From Planctomicrobium piriforme (GTDB lineage: Bacteria; Planctomycetota; Planctomycetia; Planctomycetales; Planctomycetaceae), in contig NZ_FOQD01000009.1 of the NCBI RefSeq assembly GCF_900113665.1, positions 186,001 through 250,000 on the forward strand: a stretch of 64,000 bases of DNA. Direction: 5' to 3'. The notes below the pieces were generated by a model. That model was not told the origin of the DNA. It was given only the letters and a program-made list of their open reading frames with translations, and ran no database searches. A program made the position numbers and the translations under genes. Positions 25,744 through 35,073 of this stretch are shown piece after piece; the first letter of the stretch is position 1; every line of letters begins with the position of its first letter.

Positions 25744-26958
25744 TTAAAGCGGCGTGCCTTCGCTGGCGTCGGGCAATTGCTGCGATAGCTCGTTCGCATG
25801 AAGAGTTCGCCACGCGTGCCATTTCGAGAGTGCTCGCCGTCGATCGTCGTCGGTGGCAAAGCTCGGCGGGTTGTTCGTATAGCGATGGTCAGTGTCCAGG
25901 CGGTAACTGGAGAACCCGTACTCCTGCGGATCTTGTCGGGTGACTTTGACCAGTGCGAGCAGCGCCACATCGTTCACCAGCAGATCGGTCTGCGCGGTCG
26001 GGACCGGAGCAGGGCGGCGGACGGGCACTGGTTCCCCTGAATTGAGTCCCCGTGTCCGCAGCCGTTCGGCGTCGAGCAACGGTTCGAGATCCGGCACGAC
26101 TTCCTGGCCTCCATAGTTCGCCAAAAAACTGATCGCGTTCTGCAACTGCGTGCGTGACTGCCCGACAGCGTTGCGGTTCGAGATGATTTCCCTGGCGGCG
26201 GAGATGCCGGCCGCGAGCTGAAATTTGGTCGCCAACTGCAGTCGCGTCGGCGCGCTGGAATGTCCGGTGTTCTGCACCCATTGACTGAGCAATGAACGAA
26301 AAACCGCTCCTTCCCGCGGCGGCGCCTTTTGCACCGCGTTGAAGAACTCGGAATCGCTGATGAGGGTGGCCACGGTGCCGGCCGACAGCGGACTCAGCTT
26401 GTTCTCGGGATGGACTGCAAGAAAGAGCAGGGTCGCGATCGAGGCGGGATCGAGTTCGCGACTGGAACGGCGGTCGACGAACGTCCGCAGGTCGGCACAG
26501 CGGCGTTCGAATTCGCGAGGCCATTCTTTCGGGCGGAGAGTCACCGCCATCATGAGTTCCGGATCTTGTTCGATCATCCGGACATAGAGATCGCGTGCTT
26601 CGGGGGTGTCGCCGGCCAGCGATTGAAAGGCTTCCCAGCCGGGCGCGAGATCGTCGCTGACGGTCCACGGGTCGTCTCGCACCCGTTCCCGCTGCTCGAT
26701 GAACGCAATCTTCTGCAGCAGGCCCAGCAGCCGCTGTGAGCGCTGGCGGATTTCCGGATCGGTTGATTTTGTCCCTGCGGCGGCGAGGCGCAGTGCTTGC
26801 GAACCCTGTTCGAGGAGCGCCTGTTCGGCAGCAACTCGTTTATGAAAACTGGGGTGGCCGAGCTGTAAGACGACCTCCGGCAACGGCTCCGCAGCGGGAA
26901 GCGTGTTCCCCAGGAGCAGCACCATCAGGCACCAGGGACGGGAAAAAGACCGATCCAT
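25744..26958 (-). CDS. Exported HEAT-like repeat protein
   Basis: 404 residues with a signal peptide (about 1-22, ending LPAAEP). Residues 30-75 (FHKRVAAEQALLEQG, then RQRSQRLLGLLQKIAF) look like HEAT repeats. The remainder is mostly helical, including LFLAVHPENKLSPLSAGTVATLI and LANYGGQEVVPDLEPLLDA, the latter a late HEAT-like unit. No enzyme motif is seen. It ends 20 bp from the convergent GT39-like gene. Function unknown; planctomycetes have many such secreted helical repeat proteins. Confidence 0.7.
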   Translation of the reverse strand: MDRSFSRPWCLMVLLLGNTLPAAEPLPEVVLQLGHPSFHKRVAAEQALLEQGSQALRLAAAGTKSTDPEIRQRSQRLLGLLQKIAFIEQRERVRDDPWTVSDDLAPGWEAFQSLAGDTPEARDLYVRMIEQDPELMMAVTLRPKEWPREFERRCADLRTFVDRRSSRELDPASIATLLFLAVHPENKLSPLSAGTVATLISDSEFFNAVQKAPPREGAVFRSLLSQWVQNTGHSSAPTRLQLATKFQLAAGISAAREIISNRNAVGQSRTQLQNAISFLANYGGQEVVPDLEPLLDAERLRTRGLNSGEPVPVRRPAPVPTAQTDLLVNDVALLALVKVTRQDPQEYGFSSYRLDTDHRYTNNPPSFATDDDRRRALSKWHAWRTLHANELSQQLPDASEGTPL

Positions 26959-27074
26959 CTTGGACGTTCAGAGAAGGAACTTCTCAACCGCGCGAGTCCG
27001 CCCGCGGAAATGCTCCCGCGTGATCGCGGCAGCCGGCTCCTGCATGATCGGCTTCCGCCCCGAGGCTGGCAAGA

Positions 27075-29528
27075 TCAAGTCGGGGAATTGAGCTGTTCCG
27101 TGGGAGATCGGGTCGCATCAAAATCCACTTCCGGAGCCAATCCGGCTTCGGGCAGGCGACGTTCGTCGCCGAATCCACGTTCGGCTTCGAGTCGCGTGCG
27201 ACGGTCTTTCTGAATCAGCCACCAGATCAATGCGGCGGAAATCGTGCCGCAGGCGATCAGGCAGGGGAGGGTAAAGTGCATTTCCGCCGTGTCGCCAGTT
27301 CCTTCCAGCCGAATCAACCAGCGCAGAAAGCTGCCCCGGATGCCTTCGGCTGTGAGCCGAGTCGCCAGCACCTGGCTGCCGTTGAAGATCGCGTGGAACA
27401 CGATGCCTGGCAGCAGACTGCCGCTCCGGGCGGCGAGCAGTCCGATCACGATTCCCAGCAGGGCCGCATTGAACTGCTGCTTGGGAATCATGTGAATCAC
27501 GCCGAACAGCAGGGCCGAGAGGAGAATCGGCAGCCAGCGGCGGCCGGAGTGCTGCAGACCGCTGAGAATGAAGCCGCGAAACGCCAGTTCTTCACAGATG
27601 GCAGGGGCGAGCGCAAACGCCGAAAGTGACAGCCAGAGGGGAACCGACTGGGCGCTCATCGCTTCCATCAGTTGTTTGGCCCCGGCCGGCAGCGGCGGGA
27701 AGTACGGATCGAGCCAGGCCATCAGCGTCAGGGCAATCGGCTGCAGCGTGATCGACAGAATGACGGCCGTGGCGAGCATCGACAGCGACGGCCAGTGGAA
27801 TTTCAGCGTGCGGCGAATGTTGGTCGTCAGCAGCAGCGCCATGAATAATGGCGGGACGCCGACGGTCGCGATCAGATAGATCAACTGCACCGTGACCATC
27901 TTGAACGGGCTGTTCAGCAGATCCGGCGATCCCTGCATCGAGGTCAGAAACAGGAATTGCAGCATCGCAATGGTGACGAAGCAGACCGCCGCTTCTGCAA
28001 AGCTGGGGGTTGGTTCTTTTTCTCGCAACAGATGCCGGAACCACAGCCCGATGCTGAAGCGTTCTGCCTCGCGGAACAGGATGTCTTCTCGTTGAAACTG
28101 TTCCGTGGCCCACCAGAGTGCGAGGGCGCTATAGACGCAACTGGTAACCAGTACCGGGAAGGCGTAAAAGGCGACCGCCTGACTGGTGTTCCCCAGCAAA
28201 AGCGATTTCAAAAGGAGCGCCGGACCCGTGACAGGCAGCACGCTGTAATACGGCGTCAGCTCGACGCCGGGATTGAGACAGAACATCGTCAGTCCCATCG
28301 TCACCAGCAGCAGCGGCGTCAGATAATACTGGCCTTCCTTGCTGCTACGGGCGAACATCGCCAACGACAGGCTCAGCGCGCTGAACAGCGCCGCCAGCGG
28401 AATGGCCAGCAGCACCACCCACATCAGCGAACTGAGCGGCGGTAATGAAAGGTCGCCAAGCGGCGAAGATCGTGCAGAACCGATCGCCGACAACATGTGC
28501 TGACCTGTGAAGCCCATGCTGCACAGGTTCAGCAGTGCGGTCGACAGACTGAAGAGCATCACCGTCAGAAACTTGCCGTACACGATCTCGGTCCGGGTGG
28601 CCGGTGAGATCAGCAGGGTTTCCATCGTACCGCGTTCTTTTTCGCCAGCACCGAGATCGATGGCCGGATAGAACGCCCCGGTGACCGACATGATCACCAG
28701 CAACGCCGGAAAGATCTTGCTCCAGACATTGGCGGCGATTTGATCGGGCTCGGCCAGATCGACTGATGTCACCGGCACGGGATGCGGCAAAGACAGCGGC
28801 AGATTGGCCGCCTTCAGACGTTCATCGAGCAGCACGTTTTCCCAGTTCCTCAGGGCCTGACGCACTCGCTGATAGGCGATCTCGGATTTTTCGTGAGCAC
28901 TGTTATGCAGCACGATCGGATGCGGAATGTTCGCTTCGATTTCAGATAAAGGCTCTCGTCCGACAGACGCCGTCACACGGTCGTATTGCGCACGGAAATC
29001 ACGGGGAAAGACGATCAGCACCTGAGCAGGGGCTTCCGAGAACCATTCAAACACTTCCTGCCGCAGCACCTTCTCTTCCGCGAGCAGGGCTTCCGACTGC
29101 GGCGATTTGGGAGGGAGGCGGTCGAGTTGCTGTTGGACATCGGCGAGTCGGGTAATCCGGTCGCGACGTTGTTCAACCTGGCCAAGGAACTTTTCCAGTT
29201 CCTTGCGCATCTCCGGATTGGCTTCCGCATCCACGCCGCCGGCGCGATCGGTAATCACTTCCAGATTGGCGATCTTGTCGGCGGATTCAAAAAACTGCGG
29301 ATCAAAGCGGTTGCCGTCCAGCAGCGAGGGCTGCGGCATCTGGTCGGCGCCGACGATCACCACCCGTCGCAGTTGCTCGGAGAACGTCACCGTCATCTGT
29401 ACCATGCCGATCCCCAGTGCGGGGTACAGCAGTAGCGGCAGCACGGCGACCATGAACAGCGTGCGGCGGTCCCGGAGCTGGTCCCGGACTTCCCGCTGAA
29501 AGATCAGATTGACGTTTTTCCAACTCAT
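27075..29528 (-). CDS. ABC-2 permease fused to a CPBP intramembrane protease domain
   Basis: 817 residues. The first 540 or so are an ABC-2/NatB-type permease: an N-terminal helix after DRRTLFMVAVLPLLL, a large periplasmic domain, then several membrane helices and the phrase GAGEKERGTMETLLISPATR typical of ABC-2 permeases. The C-terminal 230 residues are a CPBP (Abi) domain with EELAFRG, FGVIH and HAIFN, the three conserved motifs of the active site, all intact. The upstream gene encodes the matching ATPase. It may export Na+ or another substrate like NatAB; the protease role is unknown. Start at ATG 29528. Confidence 0.88.
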   Translation of the reverse strand: MSWKNVNLIFQREVRDQLRDRRTLFMVAVLPLLLYPALGIGMVQMTVTFSEQLRRVVIVGADQMPQPSLLDGNRFDPQFFESADKIANLEVITDRAGGVDAEANPEMRKELEKFLGQVEQRRDRITRLADVQQQLDRLPPKSPQSEALLAEEKVLRQEVFEWFSEAPAQVLIVFPRDFRAQYDRVTASVGREPLSEIEANIPHPIVLHNSAHEKSEIAYQRVRQALRNWENVLLDERLKAANLPLSLPHPVPVTSVDLAEPDQIAANVWSKIFPALLVIMSVTGAFYPAIDLGAGEKERGTMETLLISPATRTEIVYGKFLTVMLFSLSTALLNLCSMGFTGQHMLSAIGSARSSPLGDLSLPPLSSLMWVVLLAIPLAALFSALSLSLAMFARSSKEGQYYLTPLLLVTMGLTMFCLNPGVELTPYYSVLPVTGPALLLKSLLLGNTSQAVAFYAFPVLVTSCVYSALALWWATEQFQREDILFREAERFSIGLWFRHLLREKEPTPSFAEAAVCFVTIAMLQFLFLTSMQGSPDLLNSPFKMVTVQLIYLIATVGVPPLFMALLLTTNIRRTLKFHWPSLSMLATAVILSITLQPIALTLMAWLDPYFPPLPAGAKQLMEAMSAQSVPLWLSLSAFALAPAICEELAFRGFILSGLQHSGRRWLPILLSALLFGVIHMIPKQQFNAALLGIVIGLLAARSGSLLPGIVFHAIFNGSQVLATRLTAEGIRGSFLRWLIRLEGTGDTAEMHFTLPCLIACGTISAALIWWLIQKDRRTRLEAERGFGDERRLPEAGLAPEVDFDATRSPTEQLNSPT

Positions 29529-29549
29529 CGACTGTCCGTCCGGGATCGC

Positions 29550-30305
29550 TCAAATTTCGGCGAGTTCAGTTTCCAGATCTCGAATCAGTTTGAAGAACAC
29601 CTCTTCAATGTCGGGCTGACCGTGGGCCCGGGTCAGTTCCTCGACAGTGCCCATCGCCAGAATGCGGCCGCGATGGATGATCGCCACCCGATCGCACAGT
29701 TTTTCAACTTCCCGCATGATGTGCGTCGAGAAGATAATACATTTTCCCTTGGCCTTCAGGCTGGCAATCGTTTCCAGCACGGCTCTGGCGACCAGCACGT
29801 CGAGACCTGAGGTGGGTTCATCGAAAATCAGCACAGGCGGGTCGTGGACGATCGTACGGGCGATCGAGACCTTTTGTTTCATGCCGGTCGACATCTTGCT
29901 GCCGAGCACGTCGCGAAAGTCATTCATCTGCAGCGTCTGGAAGATTTCGGTCAAGCGCGATTGCAGTTGCTCTTCCGGAATCCCGTAGAGGCGACCGTAG
30001 TATTCGACCATTTCCCAGCCGGTCATGCGGTCGTAGATGCCGGTATTATTCGACATGAAGCCGATGTGTGCCCGGACCTGTTCGGGGTGCCGGACGACGT
30101 CATAACCGGCGACCAGGGCGCGGCCATGCGTCGGCTTGAGTACGGTACTGAGGATGCGCAGGCAGGTGGTTTTGCCGGCGCCGTTGGGGCCCAGCAGGCC
30201 AAAGATTTCACCGGGCCGAACATCAAATGAAACGTGGTCCAGTGCGTAGACTGGTCCCCGTTTCATATCGGAAAACTCTTTTGCCAGTGCGTCGACGTGG
30301 ATCAT
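29550..30305 (-). CDS. ABC transporter ATP-binding protein, NatA-like
   Basis: 251 residues. Walker A GPNGAGKTT, signature-like STGMKQKVSIARTI, and Walker B LIFDEPTSGLD are present, with an H-loop in STHIMREVEKLCDRVAI. The C-terminus has the usual NatA-type tail. It is 21 bp upstream of the permease/protease gene in the same direction and will be its partner. The start is placed at ATG 30305 (MIHVDALAKEFSDMK), because sequence further upstream encodes a low-similarity extension unlike the family. Confidence 0.92.
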   Translation of the reverse strand: MIHVDALAKEFSDMKRGPVYALDHVSFDVRPGEIFGLLGPNGAGKTTCLRILSTVLKPTHGRALVAGYDVVRHPEQVRAHIGFMSNNTGIYDRMTGWEMVEYYGRLYGIPEEQLQSRLTEIFQTLQMNDFRDVLGSKMSTGMKQKVSIARTIVHDPPVLIFDEPTSGLDVLVARAVLETIASLKAKGKCIIFSTHIMREVEKLCDRVAIIHRGRILAMGTVEELTRAHGQPDIEEVFFKLIRDLETELAEI

Positions 30306-30678
30306 GCGGTCGGCAACAGGGTCGGAGTGTGAAGGATTGTGTGTTGAACTCTTACCCCGAACTGGGCCGGGGGCTGTTGTTCGTTTTCGCCGGAACGAAA
30401 AACGAAGGTTGCGAAACGCCCACAGATCCCGAAACCCTGACAATCGGAAGTCGGACAGGCAGGGTCGCAACCGACCTGAAGCGGCTGAAACGCATCATAA
30501 CTGCTGATTGAGAAATCAGATACCGCACGTCGTGGGGAAACCCCGCCGCATGCACCGGCAAAATCCTTAAATTCGCTGAAATAATTCCGTCAGGCGGTCC
30601 ATCCTATTCATCAGCCGGCCAGTTGTGGGCCGGTCGTATTCTGAATTCACCTCGCGATCGAGTTTCGGGAAGTTTGCA
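30306..30678. other. Divergent gap between the ABC operon and the small EF-hand gene
   Basis: No convincing gene. It contains short inverted repeats: GGGG-AAA-CCCC at 30534-30544 and CCGGCC-N7-GGCCGG at 30615-30633. The latter lies about 45 bp upstream of the EF-hand start and could be an operator or leader hairpin. Promoters for both sides must lie here but no clear boxes can be named. Confidence 0.5.
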
Positions 30679-30951
30679 ATGAAAAAGTTGACTCTGTCTC
30701 TGCTGACTGTTCTGTCGCTGTCCGCCTTCAGTTCTTTCGCCATGGCTCAGGCTGACGGCGAAAAACCGGATCTCGACGCCACGTTCAAGAAAATGGACAA
30801 GGACAGCGACGGCAAGGTCACCCAGGAAGAGTTCCTCGGCAAGAAAGAAGGGGACAAGCTGGAAAAGGCCAAAACCCTGTTTTCCAAGCTCGACAAAGAC
30901 AGCGACGGCAAGCTGACCCTCGAAGAGTTCAAAGACCGCAAAAAGAAGTGA
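30679..30951 (+). CDS. Small exported EF-hand protein
   Basis: 90 residues. A signal peptide (KKLTLSLLTVLSLSAFSSFAMA) precedes two canonical EF-hand loops, DKDSDGKVTQEE and DKDSDGKLTLEE, joined by a Lys-rich linker. The mature protein is very charged and probably binds calcium in the periplasm. Start at ATG 30679; an upstream in-frame ATG at 30625 would add a non-signal-like extension. No partner gene is adjacent. Function unknown. Confidence 0.8.
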   Translation: MKKLTLSLLTVLSLSAFSSFAMAQADGEKPDLDATFKKMDKDSDGKVTQEEFLGKKEGDKLEKAKTLFSKLDKDSDGKLTLEEFKDRKKK

Positions 30952-31072
30952 ACCTGAGCTGACGGCAGGTCAAAACTCCTGCCGGAATGTGAAATGGCGT
31001 GGCGATTTCCGACAAGGGCAGGCGCGCGGAGGGGATTTTTGTCGCCAGCCCGATTTGTCTGGAAAAACTGGG

Positions 31073-31100
31073 TCGACAATTTTGCTCCGACCGATAAGAT
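31073..31100 (+). promoter_or_regulatory. Promoter of the initiator tRNA gene
   Basis: TCGACA at 31073-31078 (5 of 6 to the sigma70 -35) is followed after 16 bp by TAAGAT at 31095-31100 (4 of 6 to the -10). The tRNA begins 13 bp downstream, so transcription would start a few bases before it. Confidence 0.55.
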
Positions 31101-31112
31101 AGAAGTCTACGA

Positions 31113-31186
<74 letters not shown>

Positions 31187-31197
31187 CTTAAAATTTC

Positions 31198-31236
31198 AAA
31201 GCGTTGTGATCGCCAAACGGTCACAACGCTTTTTTC
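31198..31236 (+). terminator. Rho-independent terminator after tRNA-fMet
   Basis: A 12-bp stem (31198-31209 with 31221-31232) containing GCGTTGTGA and TCACAACGC, 11-nt loop, then a T-run. It lies 11 bp past the tRNA. Confidence 0.9.
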
Positions 31237-31250
31237 ATGCGCTGGCAATG

Positions 31251-31282
31251 CTGAGGGCCGGTTGCGCTGAGGGCCGGTTGCA
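31251..31282 (+). repeat. Two-copy 16-bp tandem repeat
   Basis: The unit CTGAGGGCCGGTTGCG occurs twice head to tail (last base differs in the second copy) between the tRNA terminator and hisD. Confidence 0.85.
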
Positions 31283-31353
31283 GTGTTCGCGGCCGCACTT
31301 CACAATTGGTGTTTTGCACAACACCGCTTGAGTGCGAGTTTCGGAACTGCTGT

Positions 31354-32718
31354 ATGCCCCTGCACATCAAAACCATCGATTGCTCTCAAGGCGACGCTGC
31401 GCGACAGTTCGCCGAGTTGCGGGAGAAACTGAGTCCGCAGGGGAATGTCGTCTCCGAGGCAGGCCGGCAGCGCACGATTGAACTCTTCGGCGCGCCGCTC
31501 ACTCCGCAACAAGTGGTCGAAAAGATCTGCCAGGATGTCCGCAGCCGCGGTCTGGAAGCGCTGCTGGAATACACACGCAAGCTGGATCGCAAAGAGCTGA
31601 CCGCGCAGACGCTCCGCGTCAGCAAGCAGGAACTCTCCGCCGCACATGCGCAGGCAGACCCGAAGTTTCTCGAAACGATCCGTCGCATCCGTGAAAACGT
31701 CCTCGAATTTCAACAGGCGATTCTCAGCAGCGACGTCGTGATTCGCCGCGTCGTCGACAATGCCCGAGTGGAATTGCGGCAGCGTTACCTGCCGCTGAAA
31801 CGGGTGGGAATCTGCGTGCCGGGCGGGGCGGCGGCTTATCCTTCGACGGTATTGATGACGGCGGTGCCGGCTCAGGCGGCCGGCGTGCCGGAGATTGCCG
31901 TCGTCGTTCCTCCCACGCAATATGGCGCTTACAACTCTGACCTGCTGGCGACGTGTCACGAACTGGGGATCACCGAGGTTTACCGCATCGGCGGGGCGCA
32001 AGCTGTCGCGGCTTTGGCCTATGGAGTGGAAGGCTTGCCCCGCGTCGACAAGATCGTGGGCCCGGGGAATCTGTTCGTAGCCCTGGCGAAACGGCACGTT
32101 TTCGGCGAAGTCGATATCGACAGCATCGCGGGCCCGAGCGAAGTGATTGTGCTGGCGGATGAATCGGCGAATCCCGCGTACGTCGCCAGTGATCTCATTT
32201 CTCAGGCCGAGCACAGTCCGGGTTCGGCCGTGCTGATTACCTGGCATCCGCCGCTGATGGCCGCCGTGCAACAGGAACTCGAACGGCAACTGGAACGTCT
32301 CGAACGGGGCGATCTCGCGCGGCAAAGTCTGGAAGACTATGGCGCACTGATTCTCGCCCGGGGTGAAGAAGAAGCCGCACGACTCACCGACGAACTGGCG
32401 ACCGAGCATCTACATATCTCGACGAAGAACCCGGACGAGTTACTGAACAAGGTGCAGAACGCCGGCGCGATCTTCATGGGACACTACACGCCCGTTGCAC
32501 TTGGAGATTATGTCGCAGGGCCCTCGCATGTGCTGCCGACCGGCGGGACGGCACGTTTCGCCAACGGATTGTGTGCGAATGACTTTTTGAAGCGGTCGTC
32601 CGTGATTCGGTATAATCGGGAAGCACTGGCCCTCGATGCGGACGCCGTGCGGATGATTGCCGACAAGGAAGGTCTGACGGCCCATCGGGCCAGCGTCGAC
32701 ATCCGTTTACAGGACTAG
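31354..32718 (+). CDS. hisD: Histidinol dehydrogenase
   Basis: 454 residues, normal length. It oxidises histidinol to histidine in two NAD-dependent steps. Conserved parts include KRVGICVPGGAAAYPSTVLM, the YRIGGAQAVAALAYG motif, VDKIVGPGNLFVALAK, and GPSEVIVLADE, where the zinc- and substrate-binding residues lie; EHLHISTKNP and HVLPTGGTARF near the end are also typical. The start at ATG 31354 fits the family; an upstream extension from 31306 is not conserved. Other his genes are not in the window. Confidence 0.96.
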   Translation: MPLHIKTIDCSQGDAARQFAELREKLSPQGNVVSEAGRQRTIELFGAPLTPQQVVEKICQDVRSRGLEALLEYTRKLDRKELTAQTLRVSKQELSAAHAQADPKFLETIRRIRENVLEFQQAILSSDVVIRRVVDNARVELRQRYLPLKRVGICVPGGAAAYPSTVLMTAVPAQAAGVPEIAVVVPPTQYGAYNSDLLATCHELGITEVYRIGGAQAVAALAYGVEGLPRVDKIVGPGNLFVALAKRHVFGEVDIDSIAGPSEVIVLADESANPAYVASDLISQAEHSPGSAVLITWHPPLMAAVQQELERQLERLERGDLARQSLEDYGALILARGEEEAARLTDELATEHLHISTKNPDELLNKVQNAGAIFMGHYTPVALGDYVAGPSHVLPTGGTARFANGLCANDFLKRSSVIRYNREALALDADAVRMIADKEGLTAHRASVDIRLQD

Positions 32719-32738
32719 AGCAGTTTGCTCTACCGGGT

Positions 32739-32787
32739 GCAGGCGAACGGGCGACTTTTACTGTTGAACGCCCCGTTTATCGCCTGC
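32739..32787 (+). other. Hairpin between hisD and larE
   Basis: GCAGGCG-AACGGG (32739-32751) can pair with CCCGTT (32772-32777) and CGCCTGC (32781-32787), with a 3-nt bulge. No T-tract follows, so it is a weak terminator or attenuator candidate. Confidence 0.45.
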
Positions 32788-32848
32788 GGAACGAGGAATA
32801 CGAAAAAGCAAAAGACTCTCAGTCAGGTTCGGCATTTAAGGACCTTCC

Positions 32849-33715
32849 ATGGAACCTCAGTTGCAGCAGAAAGCGGAGCGATTGCTGCAACTGATGAGCA
32901 GTTATGGTCGGGTTGCCGTCGCGTTTTCCGGCGGAGTCGACAGTGCCCTTGTCGCGAAGGCGGCCGTACTGGCGTGTGGCGATAGGGCCGTTGCGGTAAC
33001 GGGAGTGAGTCCATCGTTGGCGTCTGGCGAACTGGAACTCGCAACCTCCGTTGCTGCCGAGTTGGGGATTCGTCACGAAGTCGTACGGACTGACGAGTTC
33101 GCGGAACCAGGCTATCAGGCGAACGCCGGTAATCGCTGTTACTACTGCAAGACCGAACTCTATACCGAGCTGGCTGCCGTTCGCGATCGGCTGGGGGTCG
33201 ATGTGATCTGCAACGGCGCCAACCTGGACGATCAGGGAGATCACCGGCCAGGAATGCGGGCGGCGCAGGAACACCATGTCCGCAGTCCGCTCATTGAAGC
33301 GGGATTCAACAAGGCCGATGTGAGGGCATTGGCGAAAGCCTGGAATGTCCCGGTCTGGGACAAGCCGGCGTCTCCCTGTCTTTCGAGCCGGATTGCTTAC
33401 GGAGTCGAAGTGACGCCGGAACGCGTCCGACGTGTGGATGCCGCTGAACTGTTTTTGCGAGAGGCGCTGGGCCTGCGGGAATTGCGAGTCCGGCTGGAAC
33501 AGAATGAACTCGCCAGAATCGAAGTGCCGCTGTCGGCGATTGAGCCCCTTGCACAGCCGGAGATCCGAAATCAGGTGACGGCAGAATTCCGACGACTTGG
33601 TTTCCGATATGTGACGCTGGACCTGGAAGGATTCCGCTCAGGCAGCCTGAATGCCGCATTGCCGATGGTGACGCTGGAGATTTCTCGTCCTGCTACGGGT
33701 GCTGCCAGTTCATGA
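32849..33715 (+). CDS. larE: ATP-dependent sacrificial sulfur transferase LarE
   Basis: 288 residues. It carries the PP-loop ATPase motif SGGVDSA (27-33) and the conserved Cys177 in SPCLSSRIAYG, at the position of the sulfur-donor Cys of LarE. Other phrases (NRCYYCKTELY, DNLGVD-like region, ICNGANLDDQGDHRPGM) match the family. LarE donates sulfur to make the nickel-pincer nucleotide cofactor of lactate racemase. LarB, LarC and a racemase are not in the window. Its stop overlaps the next start by four bases, suggesting a transcriptional unit. Confidence 0.93.
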   Translation: MEPQLQQKAERLLQLMSSYGRVAVAFSGGVDSALVAKAAVLACGDRAVAVTGVSPSLASGELELATSVAAELGIRHEVVRTDEFAEPGYQANAGNRCYYCKTELYTELAAVRDRLGVDVICNGANLDDQGDHRPGMRAAQEHHVRSPLIEAGFNKADVRALAKAWNVPVWDKPASPCLSSRIAYGVEVTPERVRRVDAAELFLREALGLRELRVRLEQNELARIEVPLSAIEPLAQPEIRNQVTAEFRRLGFRYVTLDLEGFRSGSLNAALPMVTLEISRPATGAASS

Positions 33716-34992
33716 ACATTTCAGGATGGCAATCGCGCTGGCTGCGGCTGCTGGTTGCGGTGTTCTCGGTCTGGCTGATTGCGGCAACCTGGCCCTTGTG
33801 GTGGAACGCTCCTGCGGTCGATTGCCCGCGAATTCCGTGGTTTGCCTGGCTCTTGAATGTTCCATTTTGGCTGGACCGTGTCGCACTGGTGGGGACGTTG
33901 GCGGGCGCCGTGTTGATGGGGGCGTCGTCGGTCGGGCGTGCATCGTGCAACGAACGGCTGCGTTTGACTGGAACATCCTTGTTCGTCGCCGGTTGGCTGG
34001 TGCTGGTCGCGCTCGATCAGCATCGACTGCAACCGTGGGCCTGTCAGTTCATTCTGTTTGGAACGCTGACGCTGCTGCTGCCGCAGGGGGACTGCACGGG
34101 GTACTGGCGGTGGATTGTTGCCAGCATCTACATCTGGTCGGCAATTTCGAAATGTGATGCGGCGTTTCTCACCGCACAGGGGCAACTTCTGTTGCAGGGG
34201 CTCCTCGACCCGTTGGGAATCGATCAGACGTTCTGGCCGCTGCGGATTCGGGTTTGGCTGGCGGGGACGTTTCCGATTGGGGAGATGCTGGTTGGCGTGT
34301 TGCTGCTGACTCCCAGAACGCGGCGATGGGGCTTGTTCGGTTCGATTGCGATGCACCTCGCGTTGTTATGGACGCTGGGTTACAGCCTGGGGCATGAATG
34401 GGGGGTGTTGATCTGGAACCTGTTCTTCATTGCTCAGAACATCGTCGTCTTCGGCTGGAACGGTGACACTCCCGCCGAGACGCAAACAAGGCAGGGCGTG
34501 ATCTCCGAAGCGGCTCGGCAGAAGCCTCGCCCTCACGGGAAGGCATTCCTGCCGGTGGCATTCACCTGTTTTGCCGTCGCGTATCCTGGTTTCGAAACGA
34601 TTGGCTGGTGCGATCACTGGCCTGCCTGGGCGGTCTACAGCTCGCGACCTGCGCAGGTTCGCATCCTGATTGATGAAGACAGTGCACGGAAATTGCCGGT
34701 CGAACTGAAGCGCTTTCTGGGACGACCGCAACCGCTCGATGATCGCGTGCCGTTCAGTCTCGAAGCCTGGTCCTTCGCAACGACTCAAAGCCCGGTGTAT
34801 CCGCAACTCCGCTATCGCCTGGCCGCCGCGCTGGCATTGCTGGGAAGACACGTTCCGGACGACGCGCTCACCATTGAAGTGCAATCCACACCGGATCGCT
34901 GGACCGGCAAACGGCAGCCAGAGACATTGTCCGGCCAGGCGCAGATCGAAGCTGCGTGCCAGAGGTCTTTCTTCAATACGCGCGCTCGATGA
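33712..34992 (+). CDS. Multi-pass membrane protein of unknown function
   Basis: 426 residues with about seven or eight hydrophobic segments in the first 270, including WLRLLVAVFSVWLIAATWPL and GSIAMHLALLWTLGYSLGHE. The last 150 residues are hydrophilic and probably globular. The middle loop has the phrase YIWSAISKCDAAFLTAQGQL, suggestive of HTTM or MauE/DoxX-like membrane proteins, but I cannot name a family. The start overlaps larE by ATGA, so it is likely translated with it. No catalytic motif is evident. Confidence 0.7.
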   Translation: MNISGWQSRWLRLLVAVFSVWLIAATWPLWWNAPAVDCPRIPWFAWLLNVPFWLDRVALVGTLAGAVLMGASSVGRASCNERLRLTGTSLFVAGWLVLVALDQHRLQPWACQFILFGTLTLLLPQGDCTGYWRWIVASIYIWSAISKCDAAFLTAQGQLLLQGLLDPLGIDQTFWPLRIRVWLAGTFPIGEMLVGVLLLTPRTRRWGLFGSIAMHLALLWTLGYSLGHEWGVLIWNLFFIAQNIVVFGWNGDTPAETQTRQGVISEAARQKPRPHGKAFLPVAFTCFAVAYPGFETIGWCDHWPAWAVYSSRPAQVRILIDEDSARKLPVELKRFLGRPQPLDDRVPFSLEAWSFATTQSPVYPQLRYRLAAALALLGRHVPDDALTIEVQSTPDRWTGKRQPETLSGQAQIEAACQRSFFNTRAR

Positions 34993-35039
34993 TGTGTGAT
35001 GCGGTTCTCCCGTCGCTGACGCTCAGGGCTCGTTTTCGC

Positions 35040-35073
35040 ACTGGACACTCGACTCTGGACACTGGACTTCTTC
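35040..35073. repeat. Repeat arm, CTGGACACTCGACTCT family
   Basis: Located immediately after the membrane-protein gene and reaching into the dtd stop by two bases. It matches 44327-44360 over 34 bases with about two mismatches. A related arm lies at 35636-35669. Confidence 0.85.

Noticed and set aside
24512..25822. Minus-strand frame of 436 codons antisense to the GT39-like gene
   Set aside because: Arg/Gln/His-rich composition with no membrane segments or domains; shadow.
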